From Pelomonas baiyunensis (GTDB lineage: Bacteria > Pseudomonadota > Gammaproteobacteria > Burkholderiales > Burkholderiaceae_C), in contig NZ_JBIGIB010000003.1 in assembly GCF_043555935.1 (NCBI RefSeq), positions 62,001-126,000 of the forward strand: DNA of 64,000 bases. The letters are read 5' to 3'. The notes beneath the pieces were generated by a model, which was not told the origin of the DNA, searched no databases, and saw nothing but the letters and a program-made list of their open reading frames with translations. This document shows, piece by piece, positions 30,006 through 38,514 of the stretch. Position 1 is the stretch's first letter; each line of letters starts with the position of its first letter. The position numbers and the translations under genes are program-made.

Positions 30006-31301
30006 ATGCCCGGCATCCTCATCCTCGACGACGACCCCGACGTGGCGCTGGCTGCGCGGCTGGCGCTGCGCAAGCTCGGGGCCGTGGCCGTGCGGCATGC
30101 GCCGGCCGAGCTGCCTGCCGCGCTGGACGAGCTCGCACCCGACGTGCTGCTGCTGGACATGAACTTCACGCCCGGCGCCAGCGATGGCGCGGCGGGGCTG
30201 GCGCTGCTGCGCGAGGTGATGGGTCGGCGCGATGCGCCCGCCGTCGTCGTGATGACCGCCTACGCCGAGGTCGAGCTGGCCGTGCAGGCGCTGAAAACCG
30301 GCGCGGTGGACTTCATCACCAAACCCTGGCCCAACGAGCGGCTGGTGGCCTGCGTGCAAGCGGCCCTGGCGCGCCGGGCGCCGCCGGCGGCCGTGGGTGA
30401 GCTGCTGGGGGAATCGGCCGCCATGCAAAGCCTGCGCGCGCAGATTGCCCAGGTGGGCGCCAGCGAGGCCAGCGTGCTCATCCTGGGCGAGAACGGCGTG
30501 GGCAAGGAGCTGGTGGCCCGCGCGCTGCACCGCGCCTCGCCGCGCTCGAGCGGCCCGTTGCTGGCCGTGGACATGGGCGCGCTGCCCGAAGCGCTGGTGG
30601 AGAGCGAGCTGTTCGGCCACAAGCGCGGCAGCTTCACGGATGCGCGCGAGTCGCGCCCCGGGCGCTTTGTGGCGGCGGCGGGCGGCACGCTGTTTCTGGA
30701 CGAGATCGGCAACCTGCCGCTGGCCCAACAGGCCAAGCTGCTGGCCGCGCTGGAGCGCCGCGAGGTGACGCCGGTGGGCAGCGACCGGCCGGTGCCGGTG
30801 GACGTGCGCGTGCTGGCCGCCACCAACGTGGCCGAGGCCGAGTTGTTCGACGCAAAACGCTTTCGCCCGGACCTGCTGTACCGCCTGAACACCGTGGTGC
30901 TGCGCGTGCCGCCGCTGCGCGAGCGCGGGGCGGCTGACATCACGCTGCTGCTGCGTCACTACCTCGCGCAGTTCGCGCAGCGGCCCGTGGAAGTGACGCC
31001 CGACGCGCTGGCGCAGCTGACGGCCTATGGCTGGCCCGGCAACGTGCGGCAGCTGCGCCAGGCCTGCGAACGCGCCGCGCTGCTGGCGCGCGGGCCGGTG
31101 TTCACCTGGCCTGACTTCGGACTCGCCCACATGGCGCCGCCCGCGACGGAGCCGGCCCCGGGGCTGGACCTGGCCCAACGCGAACGCGAGGCCGTGCAGG
31201 CCGCGCTGGCGCAGGCCGACGGCAACATCAGCCAGGCCGCCAAACTGCTGGGCGTGAGCCGCGCGGCGCTCTACCGCAAGCTGGACAAGCATGGCCTTTG
31301 A
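30006..31301 (+). CDS. NtrC-family sigma-54-dependent response regulator
   Basis: 431 residues: receiver domain with phospho-acceptor Asp51 (LLLDMNF), AAA+ domain with Walker A GENGVGKE, sigma-54 contact loop GSFTDA (208-213) in place of the common GAFTGA, Walker B TLFLDEIG, and a C-terminal Fis-type helix-turn-helix (NISQAAKLLGVSRAALYRKL). It is divergent from the ABC exporter operon and overlaps its histidine kinase by 11 bases. Expected role: upon phosphorylation it binds the palindrome at 29945 and activates the sigma-54 promoter of the exporter. Confidence 0.93.
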   Translation: MPGILILDDDPDVALAARLALRKLGAVAVRHAPAELPAALDELAPDVLLLDMNFTPGASDGAAGLALLREVMGRRDAPAVVVMTAYAEVELAVQALKTGAVDFITKPWPNERLVACVQAALARRAPPAAVGELLGESAAMQSLRAQIAQVGASEASVLILGENGVGKELVARALHRASPRSSGPLLAVDMGALPEALVESELFGHKRGSFTDARESRPGRFVAAAGGTLFLDEIGNLPLAQQAKLLAALERREVTPVGSDRPVPVDVRVLAATNVAEAELFDAKRFRPDLLYRLNTVVLRVPPLRERGAADITLLLRHYLAQFAQRPVEVTPDALAQLTAYGWPGNVRQLRQACERAALLARGPVFTWPDFGLAHMAPPATEPAPGLDLAQREREAVQAALAQADGNISQAAKLLGVSRAALYRKLDKHGL

Positions 31302-32481
31302 AACCACGCCCCACCGCCGCGCCCGGGCCGAGGGCCTGCGCGTGGCTGCGGCGGCCGTGGCGCTGGCGGCCAGCACCGGCGGCGCCGTGGCGTGGTGGAG
31401 TTCGCCCCGCGCGGTGGTGGCTTGTACGCTGGCGGCCGTGGCGGCGGCCGCATTCGGCGGGGCCGCACTGAACCGGCTGGTGCGCCAGCCACTGCCGCCG
31501 CCCCCTGAACCCGCACCGCCCCCCGCGCACGACCTGGACGCCGCGCTGGAGCACGCCCCGCTGGCGCTGTGGCGGCTGACGGCCGGCGCCGCGCCCCTGG
31601 CCCTGAACGCGGCCGCGCGGCGGTTGATGGCACCGGGCCGCGCGGTGGACCCGGCCGGCCTGCTGGCGCTGCTGGACGCCCAACCCGGCCGCCGCGTGGT
31701 GACCCTGCCCACCGAGCACGGCCAGGAGCGCGCGGTGCTGGCCGTGTCGGCCCTGACGGTGCAGGGGCAGGACTGGCGGCTGGCGGCGCTGGCGCCCATC
31801 GAGTCGGAACTGGAAACCGAGGCCCTGGGGGCCTGGCGCCAGCTGGTGCAGGTGCTGACGCACGAGATCATGAACTCGCTGACGCCGATCGCCTCGCTGG
31901 CCGGCAGTGCCCCGGCGCTGCTGGAGGCAGGCGAGCCGGCTGAACTGCAGGCCGCCCTGGCCACGCTGGCCCGGCGCGCGGCCCACCTGCAGGCCTTTGT
32001 GGAGCGCTACCGCAGCGTCAGCCAGCCCCCGGCGCCCACGCTGGCCGATGTGCCGCTGACGCCGTTGCTGCAGGCCGTGCAGCAGTGGCTGGAGCCGGCC
32101 TGGCGGGCGGTGGGTGGCACGGTGCAGGTGAGCGTGGAGCCCGCGTCGCTGGTGCTGCGCACCGACGCGGCGCAGCTGGAGCAGGTGCTCATCAACCTGG
32201 CGCAGAACGCGCTGCAGGCCTGCGCGGGCCGCCCGGCACCGCAGTTGCAAATGGACGCGCGCCTGAGCCGCGGCGCCCGGCTGCGGCTGACGGTGGCCGA
32301 CAACGGCCCCGGCGTCACACCCGGGCTGGAGCCCCGCATCTTCACGCCGTTTTTCACGACCCGACCCGGCGGCAGCGGCGTGGGCCTGGCGGTGGTGCGG
32401 CAGCTGGTGCACGGCCTCGGCGGCACGGTGCGCCACGCCCGCCGGCCCGGCGGCGGCGCGTGTTTCGTGATCACCTTCTGA
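31291..32481 (+). CDS. Sensor histidine kinase partner of the NtrC-type regulator
   Basis: 396 residues. Two membrane helices close together near the N-terminus (about 15-34 and 40-58) leave almost no periplasmic loop. A PAS-like segment (DLDAALEHAPLALWRL) follows, then a HisKA-like H-box LTHEIMNSLTP with His191, and the ATPase domain with N-box LINLAQNALQA, G1 DNGPGV, F-box FTPFFTTR and G2 GSGVGLAVV. The minimal periplasmic part suggests it senses the membrane itself or the ABC permease, as intramembrane-sensing kinases paired with antimicrobial-peptide exporters do; this is inference. It starts inside the regulator gene (11-base overlap). Confidence 0.9.
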   Translation: MAFETTPHRRARAEGLRVAAAAVALAASTGGAVAWWSSPRAVVACTLAAVAAAAFGGAALNRLVRQPLPPPPEPAPPPAHDLDAALEHAPLALWRLTAGAAPLALNAAARRLMAPGRAVDPAGLLALLDAQPGRRVVTLPTEHGQERAVLAVSALTVQGQDWRLAALAPIESELETEALGAWRQLVQVLTHEIMNSLTPIASLAGSAPALLEAGEPAELQAALATLARRAAHLQAFVERYRSVSQPPAPTLADVPLTPLLQAVQQWLEPAWRAVGGTVQVSVEPASLVLRTDAAQLEQVLINLAQNALQACAGRPAPQLQMDARLSRGARLRLTVADNGPGVTPGLEPRIFTPFFTTRPGGSGVGLAVVRQLVHGLGGTVRHARRPGGGACFVITF

Positions 32482-32573
32482 CGCCTGCGTGCGCTGCAGG
32501 GGCGGCGGACCGGTTTTCCTGGGTGGTGCGCCGCGGTGCCGGGTGTTAGGCTGCCCGCTGTCAACCCCCGGGG

Positions 32574-33299
32574 ATGGAGATGTTTCACGAGCTGCAGGAC
32601 ATGTTGGGCGCCTACTTGATGCCGGTGCTGATTGCGATACCGCTGGCCATCATCGTGCTCATCGCTGCATTCAAGCGGGACGACTACCGGCCCAGCCGCG
32701 ACTACACGCCCCCGCCGCGGCCGCCGCGCCAACCGCCGCGCGCTGACGCTTCCATCGTGCTGCCGCCGCTGCCGGGCTCGCCCGATGCCGGCCCGTCCAT
32801 GGCCAGCGCCTTCGTCACCGCCCCCACGCCCAAGCTGCCGCCGGCCCCGGCCCCCGTGGTGCCGGCCGGCCCGCCCACCGTGCTGGTGGCCGACGACTCG
32901 GCCGTGGTGCGCACCAAGCTCAAGCGGCTGCTGGAAAGCGCCGGCTTTGTGGTGGTGCAGGTGAACGACGGCAACGAGGCCCTGGCCGAGCTGGACGCCA
33001 AGCCCGAGATTGCGGTGCTGATCACCGACCTGGAAATGCCCAACAAGGACGGCTTCGAGCTGATTGCCGATGTGCACGGCAGCCTGGCCACCGAAGACCT
33101 GCCGGTGATTGCCATCACCGGCCACGACGAGCTGCATGGCCGCGTGGGCCAGATCGAAGGCGTGTACGGCATCTTCAAGAAGCCCTGGAACGACCGCGAA
33201 CTGCTCAAGCGCGTGGAGTCGCTGGCCCACCTGCGCAACGCCGCCAGCCGCCGCGGCCGCCGGGCCACCGACATGCGCCCGCCTGCCGCCAGCGCGTGA
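32574..33299 (+). CDS. Membrane-anchored single receiver-domain protein
   Basis: 241 residues. An N-terminal membrane helix (about 13-34) is followed by a 60-residue proline-rich linker and a CheY-like receiver domain (about 100-225) with acidic pair ADDS, phospho-acceptor Asp152 (ITDLEMP), Thr in AITGH and Lys in FKKPW, so it should be phosphorylatable. There is no output domain. A receiver tethered to the inner membrane is unusual; it may act as a phosphate sink or recruit a partner. It overlaps the next gene by 4 bases (GTGA), implying coupled translation. No cognate kinase is adjacent, except the one at 31291. Confidence 0.85.
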   Translation: MEMFHELQDMLGAYLMPVLIAIPLAIIVLIAAFKRDDYRPSRDYTPPPRPPRQPPRADASIVLPPLPGSPDAGPSMASAFVTAPTPKLPPAPAPVVPAGPPTVLVADDSAVVRTKLKRLLESAGFVVVQVNDGNEALAELDAKPEIAVLITDLEMPNKDGFELIADVHGSLATEDLPVIAITGHDELHGRVGQIEGVYGIFKKPWNDRELLKRVESLAHLRNAASRRGRRATDMRPPAASA

Positions 33300-33913
33300 A
33301 CGGTGCTGCCCCGCCACGCCGCACGGTGCTGAAGCGCGCCCTTGGCGGCCTGTCGGGCCTGTTGGGCCTGACCGGCGCCGGCCCCTCACAGGGGGCGCCT
33401 GCAACCCCGGCCGCGCTGGACGCGGTGCTGCATGACCTGACCGCCCGGGGCCTGATGCTGCCGGCCACCGCGGCCGACCCCACCTGGATGGACGACTGGC
33501 GCTGGCTCGTCGGCGCCCCGCGCCAGCTGCTGCGGGTGTCGGCCCTGGGCGACGCTCTGCTGACCGAACGCGACGGTGCGGCGCTGTGGTGGCTGGACAC
33601 CCAAGGCGGCACGCTGGTGCGCGTGGCGGACTCCCCCGCCGCGCTGGCCCAGCGCCTGACCGACCCCGAGTTTGTGGACGACCGCTTCATGCCCGACGCG
33701 GTGGCCGACCTGCGCGCCGCCGGCCTGCGGCTGGGGCCGCGTCAGGTGTATGCGCTGAAAACGCCCATGGTGCTGGGGGGCCGCTTTGAGCGCGACAACA
33801 TCGAGGTCAGCGACGCGGCGGTGTCGTTCTCCCTCCTCGGGCAGATCCACGCCCAGGTGCACGACCTGCCACCGGGCACGCCCATCCGCTCGCTGAAACT
33901 TCGGCCGCGTTGA
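33296..33913 (+). CDS. Tat-exported DUF1851 (T6SS-immunity Tdi1-like) protein
   Basis: 205 residues starting at GTG within the stop of the receiver gene. The first 35 residues carry a twin arginine and hydrophobic stretch (PRRTVLKRALGGLSGLLGL) ending in QGAPA, which looks like a Tat signal. The C-terminal 60 residues (VYALKTPMVLGGRFERDNIEV and SFSLLGQIHAQVHDLPPGT) match the DUF1851 / Tdi1 immunity-like domain, where LGxFxxxNI and LGQIHxQVxDLPxGT are conserved. Family members mostly are cytoplasmic immunity-like proteins, so export is unexpected. No type VI effector gene is nearby. Confidence 0.72.
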   Translation: MNGAAPPRRTVLKRALGGLSGLLGLTGAGPSQGAPATPAALDAVLHDLTARGLMLPATAADPTWMDDWRWLVGAPRQLLRVSALGDALLTERDGAALWWLDTQGGTLVRVADSPAALAQRLTDPEFVDDRFMPDAVADLRAAGLRLGPRQVYALKTPMVLGGRFERDNIEVSDAAVSFSLLGQIHAQVHDLPPGTPIRSLKLRPR

Positions 33914-33946
33914 TGCGCTGATGCGCCGGCCCGCGCGGGGCGCCCC

Positions 33947-34600
33947 TCAGGGCAGCACGCGCACCTTGAGGTTGCGGAAGTGCACCTCGCTCTCGGGGTC
34001 GTGCCCCTGCAGCGCGAAGGTGCCGCGGGCCAGGTAGCGCTGCTCCAGGCCCTTCTTGCGCACGAGGGGCGACTCCTCGGTGTAGTCGGCCGTTTTCTCG
34101 CTGCCCACGAAGGTGGTGACGTGCTTGCCGTCCACGCGGATGGTGAGCGTGAACCAGGTGCCGTCGGGCGACACGACCTTGGGATAGTCCTGCACGCCCC
34201 ACAGGCCGCCGGTGCGGCTGGGGTCGCTGTGCGAGTTGTTGACCTGCACCTCGTAGCCGAGGCTGGGCCAGCCCACCTCCTGCCACTGGGTGTGGAAGTA
34301 GATGCCGGAGTTGGCCTTGGGGAAGGTCAGCACATCGGCCTTGAACTCGAAGTTGCGGAACTCGTGCTGCTGCACCGGGCCCACGTAGAACAGGTGCGAG
34401 CGCGGGCCGCGCACGATGATGGCGCCGTCCTTCACGCTGAAGGAGCCCGGCGCGTCACTCGCGCGCCAGCCGTTCAGCGTCTGGCCGTCGAACAGCAACT
34501 GCCAGCCGGCGGCCTGCTCTTCGGCGGTGAGGGTGTTGAGGTCGGCCGCGTGGGCGGCCCCGGTCAGCAGCAGGCTGGCGGCGAGGAGGGTGGGTTTCAT
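33947..34600 (-). CDS. Exported DUF1080 protein (3-keto-disaccharide hydrolase)
   Basis: 217 residues with a signal peptide (MKPTLLAASLLLTGAAHA-AD). The concanavalin-like DUF1080 fold shows the family phrases WQLLFDGQTLNGW, SVKDGAIIV, FEFKADVLTF, NSGIYFHTQ and GYEVQV..., and the C-terminal EVHFRNLKVRVLP. Members hydrolyse 3-keto-glycosides. It is the last gene of a three-gene operon, 2 bases after the upstream stop, with an oxidoreductase and its small subunit. In this setting it probably cleaves the oxidised sugar in the periplasm. Confidence 0.88.
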   Translation of the reverse strand: MKPTLLAASLLLTGAAHAADLNTLTAEEQAAGWQLLFDGQTLNGWRASDAPGSFSVKDGAIIVRGPRSHLFYVGPVQQHEFRNFEFKADVLTFPKANSGIYFHTQWQEVGWPSLGYEVQVNNSHSDPSRTGGLWGVQDYPKVVSPDGTWFTLTIRVDGKHVTTFVGSEKTADYTEESPLVRKKGLEQRYLARGTFALQGHDPESEVHFRNLKVRVLP

Positions 34601-34602
34601 GG

Positions 34603-35223
34603 TCAGCTCAATCCCACAATCTGGAGGACTTTGGCAGGGGGGCCGTCGAAGGTGACGGACGGAACGTTGCCGACGTAGCCGAGGTCGCGGCTGCCTTCGG
34701 GCGTGGTGTAGAAGCCGCCGGCGGTGAGGTCGCGAAAGCGCGCGAAGAAGCGGGCGGCTTCCGCGAACTCGGGCTTGGCCTGTGCCACCCAGCAGATGTC
34801 GTCGGCGATGCGGGCCTGCTGCGTGACGTGGAGCTGGTCGAAGCGCTGCTGAAAGCGCCGCTCGCTTTCGGCGTCCAGCCAGGCCAGGCCTTGCAGGATG
34901 ACGCCGCGGTCGCGCTGCTGGGTGGGGTAGGGCGCGCTGATCCACTCGTCGATGAACAGGTGCACCTGCAGCTGCGCGGCGCTGGGCGACTGCGCATCGG
35001 CCGGGATGATGAGCGCGCACAGCGCCTCGGCGCAGCGGCGCTGCTCGGGCGTGAAGCTCAGCGGCCAGAGCTCGCCGGCGCGGTAGCTGCGGGTGAGCTT
35101 CGGGTCGGTGCCATAGCCGGCGCCGGGCCTGCGCGCGGGCGTGGCCCCGCCCGAGGCTTCAACGCCCAGCGCGGCGCTGGCGGCCAGCATCCACTGCAGC
35201 GTGGTTCGGCGGTCGAGGTGCAT
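34603..35223 (-). CDS. Gluconate 2-dehydrogenase subunit 3-like, Tat-exported small subunit
   Basis: 206 residues with a Tat-type start (MHLDRRTTLQWMLAASAALG). The body contains the PF13618 signature AEALCALIIPADAQSPSA and YTTPEGSRDLGYVGNVP (usually ...W.dlGy.gn.). In known GMC-type dehydrogenases this subunit carries the Tat signal and pulls the cofactor-loaded flavin subunit across the membrane. Its ATG directly follows the stop of the GMC gene, so expression is coupled. Confidence 0.88.
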   Translation of the reverse strand: MHLDRRTTLQWMLAASAALGVEASGGATPARRPGAGYGTDPKLTRSYRAGELWPLSFTPEQRRCAEALCALIIPADAQSPSAAQLQVHLFIDEWISAPYPTQQRDRGVILQGLAWLDAESERRFQQRFDQLHVTQQARIADDICWVAQAKPEFAEAARFFARFRDLTAGGFYTTPEGSRDLGYVGNVPSVTFDGPPAKVLQIVGLS

Positions 35224-37023
35224 TCAGAGCTCCTTGCGGCGGAAGCGCTCGACGATGTGGTCCGCCTGGCGCCAGGCCAGGGCCATGATGGTGAGCGTGG
35301 GGTTCTTGTCGGCGTTGGAGGCGAACGGGGCGCCATCGGCCAGGAAGAGGTTGGGCACGTCCCAGGTCTGGCCGAAGGCGTTGGTGACCGAGCGGCGCGG
35401 ATCGCCGCCCATCAGCGCGCCGCCCACCTCATGAATGATGGAGCCGCCCGGGGCGATGGCCTTGGCGCCGTCCAGTTGCGGGCCGCCGCCCAGCACCGTG
35501 CCACCCATGGCCGTGACGATGTCGGCAAAGGTTTTCTGCATGTGCGCGGCCTGGCGGGTTTCGTGCGCGGCCCACTGCCAGTGAAAGCGCAGCACGGGGA
35601 TGCCGAAGCGGTCTTTCACGGCCGGGTCCAGCTCGCAGAAGGACTGTTCGTTCGGGATCATCTCGCCGCGCCCGGCGAAGTAGACGAAGCTGCCGTACAG
35701 GCGCCGCACGTCTTGCTTGAAGGCCGCGCCGTAGCTGCCTTTCGTCAGCGCCTCCAGGCCCGCGCCGGTGCCCGACGACGGCATGCGCCGGCCGGTGCTG
35801 ATCTCGATGTGATAGCCGCGGGGGAAGCCGAGCTTTTGCGCCCAGCCCTGGCCCTGCTGGCTGTACAGCCACCACGGCGCATAGGCGTGGGCGCCGCCGG
35901 CGCCGTCTTCGTTGTGGGCGGGCAGGGCTTCCAGCGCGGGCACCTGGCCGGCGAGGTCGCTGCCCACGGTGTCCATCACGTACTTGCCCACCAGCCCGCT
36001 GCTGTTGGCCAGGCCGCCGGGCTTGCTGTTCAGCAGGATGCGCACCGACTCGCACGCACTGGCCGCCAGCACCACGGCACGCGCTTTCACCTCGATGTGC
36101 TTGCCGGTGGTGCGGTCCACAAAGCGCACGCCGCGGGCCTTGCCGTGCTCGGTGGTCACCTCGTAGACCATGGCATCGCACAGCACGTCCAGCTTTCCAC
36201 TGGCCAGCGCCGGGGGCAGGTGCACGGCAGGGCTTTGGTAGGTGGCGCCGATGCTGCAGCCGCGCACGCAGGGCGTGGCCCAGAAGCAGGCGGCGCGGTC
36301 GCGCATGGCCTGGGCCACCAGGCTTTGGGCGCGCGGGTTGCCGGGGTGCAGCAGGGCGGGGATGCGGGCGGCGTCCAGCTTGGCCGTCAGCACCGCGCGG
36401 TGGATGGGCACGACCGGGATGCCCAGCGGCGAGGCGTGCTTTTTGATGAGGCGCTCGCCCACGCGCATCGCCGGCGCGGGCAGCAAGCAGCCGGCGGGGG
36501 AATCGGGCGTGTTCTCCAGGCCCTCGTTGCTGCCGTAGATGCCCACCAGCATCTCGACCTTGTCGTAGTAGGGCGCGAGGTCGTCGTAGCCGATGGGCCA
36601 GTCGAAGCCCAGGCCGTCGCGGCTGTGGGGTTTGAAGTCGTAGGGGCCGTTGCGCAGCGAGATGCGGCCCCAGTGGTTGGTGCGGCCGCCCAGCATGCGG
36701 GCGCGCCACCAGTCGAAGCGCTGCTGCGGATCGGTCGACGCCTGCGTGTAGGGCTCACCGGGCACCTGCCAGCCGCCGTCCACGGTCGCGTCGTAGAAGC
36801 CGAAGGGCTTGTCGGGTGTGCCGGCGCCGCGCAGCGGGGCGTCGGCACTGGTCTGGAACATCGGGGTTTCGGTGCGGTGGTCGTAGTTCCGGCCGGCCTC
36901 CAGCATCAGCACTTTCACGCCCTCCAGCGCCAGCGTGTAGGCCGACTGGCCCCCACCCGCGCCCGAGCCCACGACGATGACGTCGTAGTCCTTGGCCATG
37001 CTGCGCGTCGTCACAAAACCCAT
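35224..37023 (-). CDS. GMC-type FAD oxidoreductase (glycoside 3-dehydrogenase-like large subunit)
   Basis: 599 residues. FAD-binding GSGAGGGQSA (about 19-28) and the second FAD contact MLGGRTNHWGR are GMC hallmarks; CVRGCSIGATYQSPAV and the C-terminal NPTLTIMALAWRQADHI are typical of the gluconate/glucoside dehydrogenase branch. It lacks its own signal peptide and probably hitchhikes with the Tat subunit encoded next. Together with DUF1080 downstream it likely oxidises glycosides at C3 and passes electrons to a c-type cytochrome encoded elsewhere. GGGAG precedes ATG 37023 by 6 bases. Confidence 0.88.
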   Translation of the reverse strand: MGFVTTRSMAKDYDVIVVGSGAGGGQSAYTLALEGVKVLMLEAGRNYDHRTETPMFQTSADAPLRGAGTPDKPFGFYDATVDGGWQVPGEPYTQASTDPQQRFDWWRARMLGGRTNHWGRISLRNGPYDFKPHSRDGLGFDWPIGYDDLAPYYDKVEMLVGIYGSNEGLENTPDSPAGCLLPAPAMRVGERLIKKHASPLGIPVVPIHRAVLTAKLDAARIPALLHPGNPRAQSLVAQAMRDRAACFWATPCVRGCSIGATYQSPAVHLPPALASGKLDVLCDAMVYEVTTEHGKARGVRFVDRTTGKHIEVKARAVVLAASACESVRILLNSKPGGLANSSGLVGKYVMDTVGSDLAGQVPALEALPAHNEDGAGGAHAYAPWWLYSQQGQGWAQKLGFPRGYHIEISTGRRMPSSGTGAGLEALTKGSYGAAFKQDVRRLYGSFVYFAGRGEMIPNEQSFCELDPAVKDRFGIPVLRFHWQWAAHETRQAAHMQKTFADIVTAMGGTVLGGGPQLDGAKAIAPGGSIIHEVGGALMGGDPRRSVTNAFGQTWDVPNLFLADGAPFASNADKNPTLTIMALAWRQADHIVERFRRKEL

Positions 37024-37073
37024 GCACCGCTCCCGGGAAGTCGGGGCGAGTGTGCCACCGGTTGAAAGCGGTT

Positions 37074-38432
37074 TCAGGACGTCATGGCCCGGGCGCGCGG
37101 GCTGAGCAGCGTGGTGGCCACCGCCAGGCCCAGCGCCAGCAGCAGCACGGGCAAGACCTGGCGCGTGGCGGGGTCGAACAACAAGCCGGCCAGCGCCAGC
37201 GCGGCGCTGCTGGTGAGGGCATCGCTGAGTTGCAGCGAGGAGGTGTTGCGGCCCTGCTCCTCCGGCGCGGACAGCTGCAACAGCAGCACCGACAGCATCG
37301 GGAACGACAGCCCGATGCCCAGGCCCACACCCGCCCAGCCGGCCAGCACCCACCCTGCAGAACCTGTGGAACCCGTAGAACCGCCACCCAGCAGCGGCGC
37401 AATCACCACGCCCAAGCCCACCGCCGCGAGCGCAAAGCCGCCGGTCAGCAGCCGCCGCCGGGCGGCAGGCCGCTGCACGCGCGCCTGCACCGCGCTGCCC
37501 AGGCTCCAGGTGACGGCCCCGGCGCTGAGCGCCCCGCCGGCCTGCGTGAGGCTCCAGCCGAAGTGGTGGGTGAGCAGCAGCGGCAAAAACGCCTCGGCGC
37601 TGGCGAAGGTGGCGGCAATCAACCCGCGCAACGCGATGACGGCCGGCAGGCCCCGCGCCGCCCGCAGGCTGCCCGCCGGCAACAGCAGCGCGGCCGCCCC
37701 GCCCGCCAACCCCAGGCCGGTGAGGAACAGCGCCGCCGCCCGCAAGCCGGTCTGCTGGCTGGCCGCGTGCAGCACCAGCGCGCCCACGCTGGCCAGCACC
37801 GCCCAGCGCATGGCGCCCCACTGCAACGCCTCGCCCGTGCCCGCGCCCACGCGGCGCAGGGCCGGCAGCATCAGGCCCGCCGCCACCGGCACGGCAGCCG
37901 CCACAGTCAGGAACACCGACCGCCAGCCCAGGTACGCCGTCAGGAACGACGCCAGCGCCGGCCCCACCAGGCCCGGCACCACCCAGGCGCCCGCGAACAT
38001 GGCAAACATGCGCGGGTGCAGCGCGGCCGGCACCACCTGGGCCACGCCCACGTACAGCGTCACCCCCAGCACGCCGCTGCCCAGGCCCTGCAGCGCCCGG
38101 CCCAGCACCAGCACCGGCATGGACGGCGCAAACCCCGCCAGCAGCAGCCCGGCCAAAAAGGCTGCCAGCCCGGCGAGGGCCGCTCGGTAGGGGCCGCGCT
38201 TGTCGCACAGCTGGCCGGCGGCCGTCATGCCCAGCACCGAGGTGGCGAGCGTGGCGCCGAAGGCCAGCGCGTAGAAGGGCAGGCCGTCCAGCGCCTCGGC
38301 CACGGCGGGCATGGCGGTGGCGACGGCGATGGACTCGAAGGCCAGCATGGAAATCAACGCCACGGCGCCCCCGCAGGCGGCGCGCCGGCCGGGCGCAAAC
38401 AGGCGCTCGGCGCCGGTGGTTGGAACAGTCAT
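37074..38432 (-). CDS. MFS efflux transporter
   Basis: 452 residues with 12-14 predicted helices. Motif A-like GQLCDKRGPYRAALAG lies between helices 2 and 3, and GRALQGLGSGVLG (motif B) follows, pointing to drug/proton antiporters of the DHA type. GGGSTGSTGSAG in the central-to-C-terminal loop comes from a short DNA repeat. The promoter upstream has a 19-bp spacer dyad like MerR/SoxR-controlled genes, consistent with induction by a toxic compound. Divergent from queD. Confidence 0.85.
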   Translation of the reverse strand: MTVPTTGAERLFAPGRRAACGGAVALISMLAFESIAVATAMPAVAEALDGLPFYALAFGATLATSVLGMTAAGQLCDKRGPYRAALAGLAAFLAGLLLAGFAPSMPVLVLGRALQGLGSGVLGVTLYVGVAQVVPAALHPRMFAMFAGAWVVPGLVGPALASFLTAYLGWRSVFLTVAAAVPVAAGLMLPALRRVGAGTGEALQWGAMRWAVLASVGALVLHAASQQTGLRAAALFLTGLGLAGGAAALLLPAGSLRAARGLPAVIALRGLIAATFASAEAFLPLLLTHHFGWSLTQAGGALSAGAVTWSLGSAVQARVQRPAARRRLLTGGFALAAVGLGVVIAPLLGGGSTGSTGSAGWVLAGWAGVGLGIGLSFPMLSVLLLQLSAPEEQGRNTSSLQLSDALTSSAALALAGLLFDPATRQVLPVLLLALGLAVATTLLSPRARAMTS

Positions 38433-38439
38433 GGGGCGC

Positions 38440-38470
38440 AGCGTAAAAGCTCAAGCCCACTTCAAGTCAA
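38440..38470 (-). promoter_or_regulatory. MerR/SoxR-type promoter of the MFS gene
   Basis: On the minus strand TTGACT (38470-38465) and TACGCT (38445-38440) are separated by 19 bases, the over-long spacer typical of MerR-family-activated promoters. The spacer holds an imperfect dyad (ACTTGAAGT and GCTTGAGCT) similar in layout to SoxR boxes. The start site would fall within a few bases of the ATG at 38432. No MerR regulator gene is in the window. Confidence 0.55.
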
Positions 38471-38514
38471 GCGCGCCAGCCCCACCGGCGGGGGCGGCAC
38501 GCGACAATCGCGGC

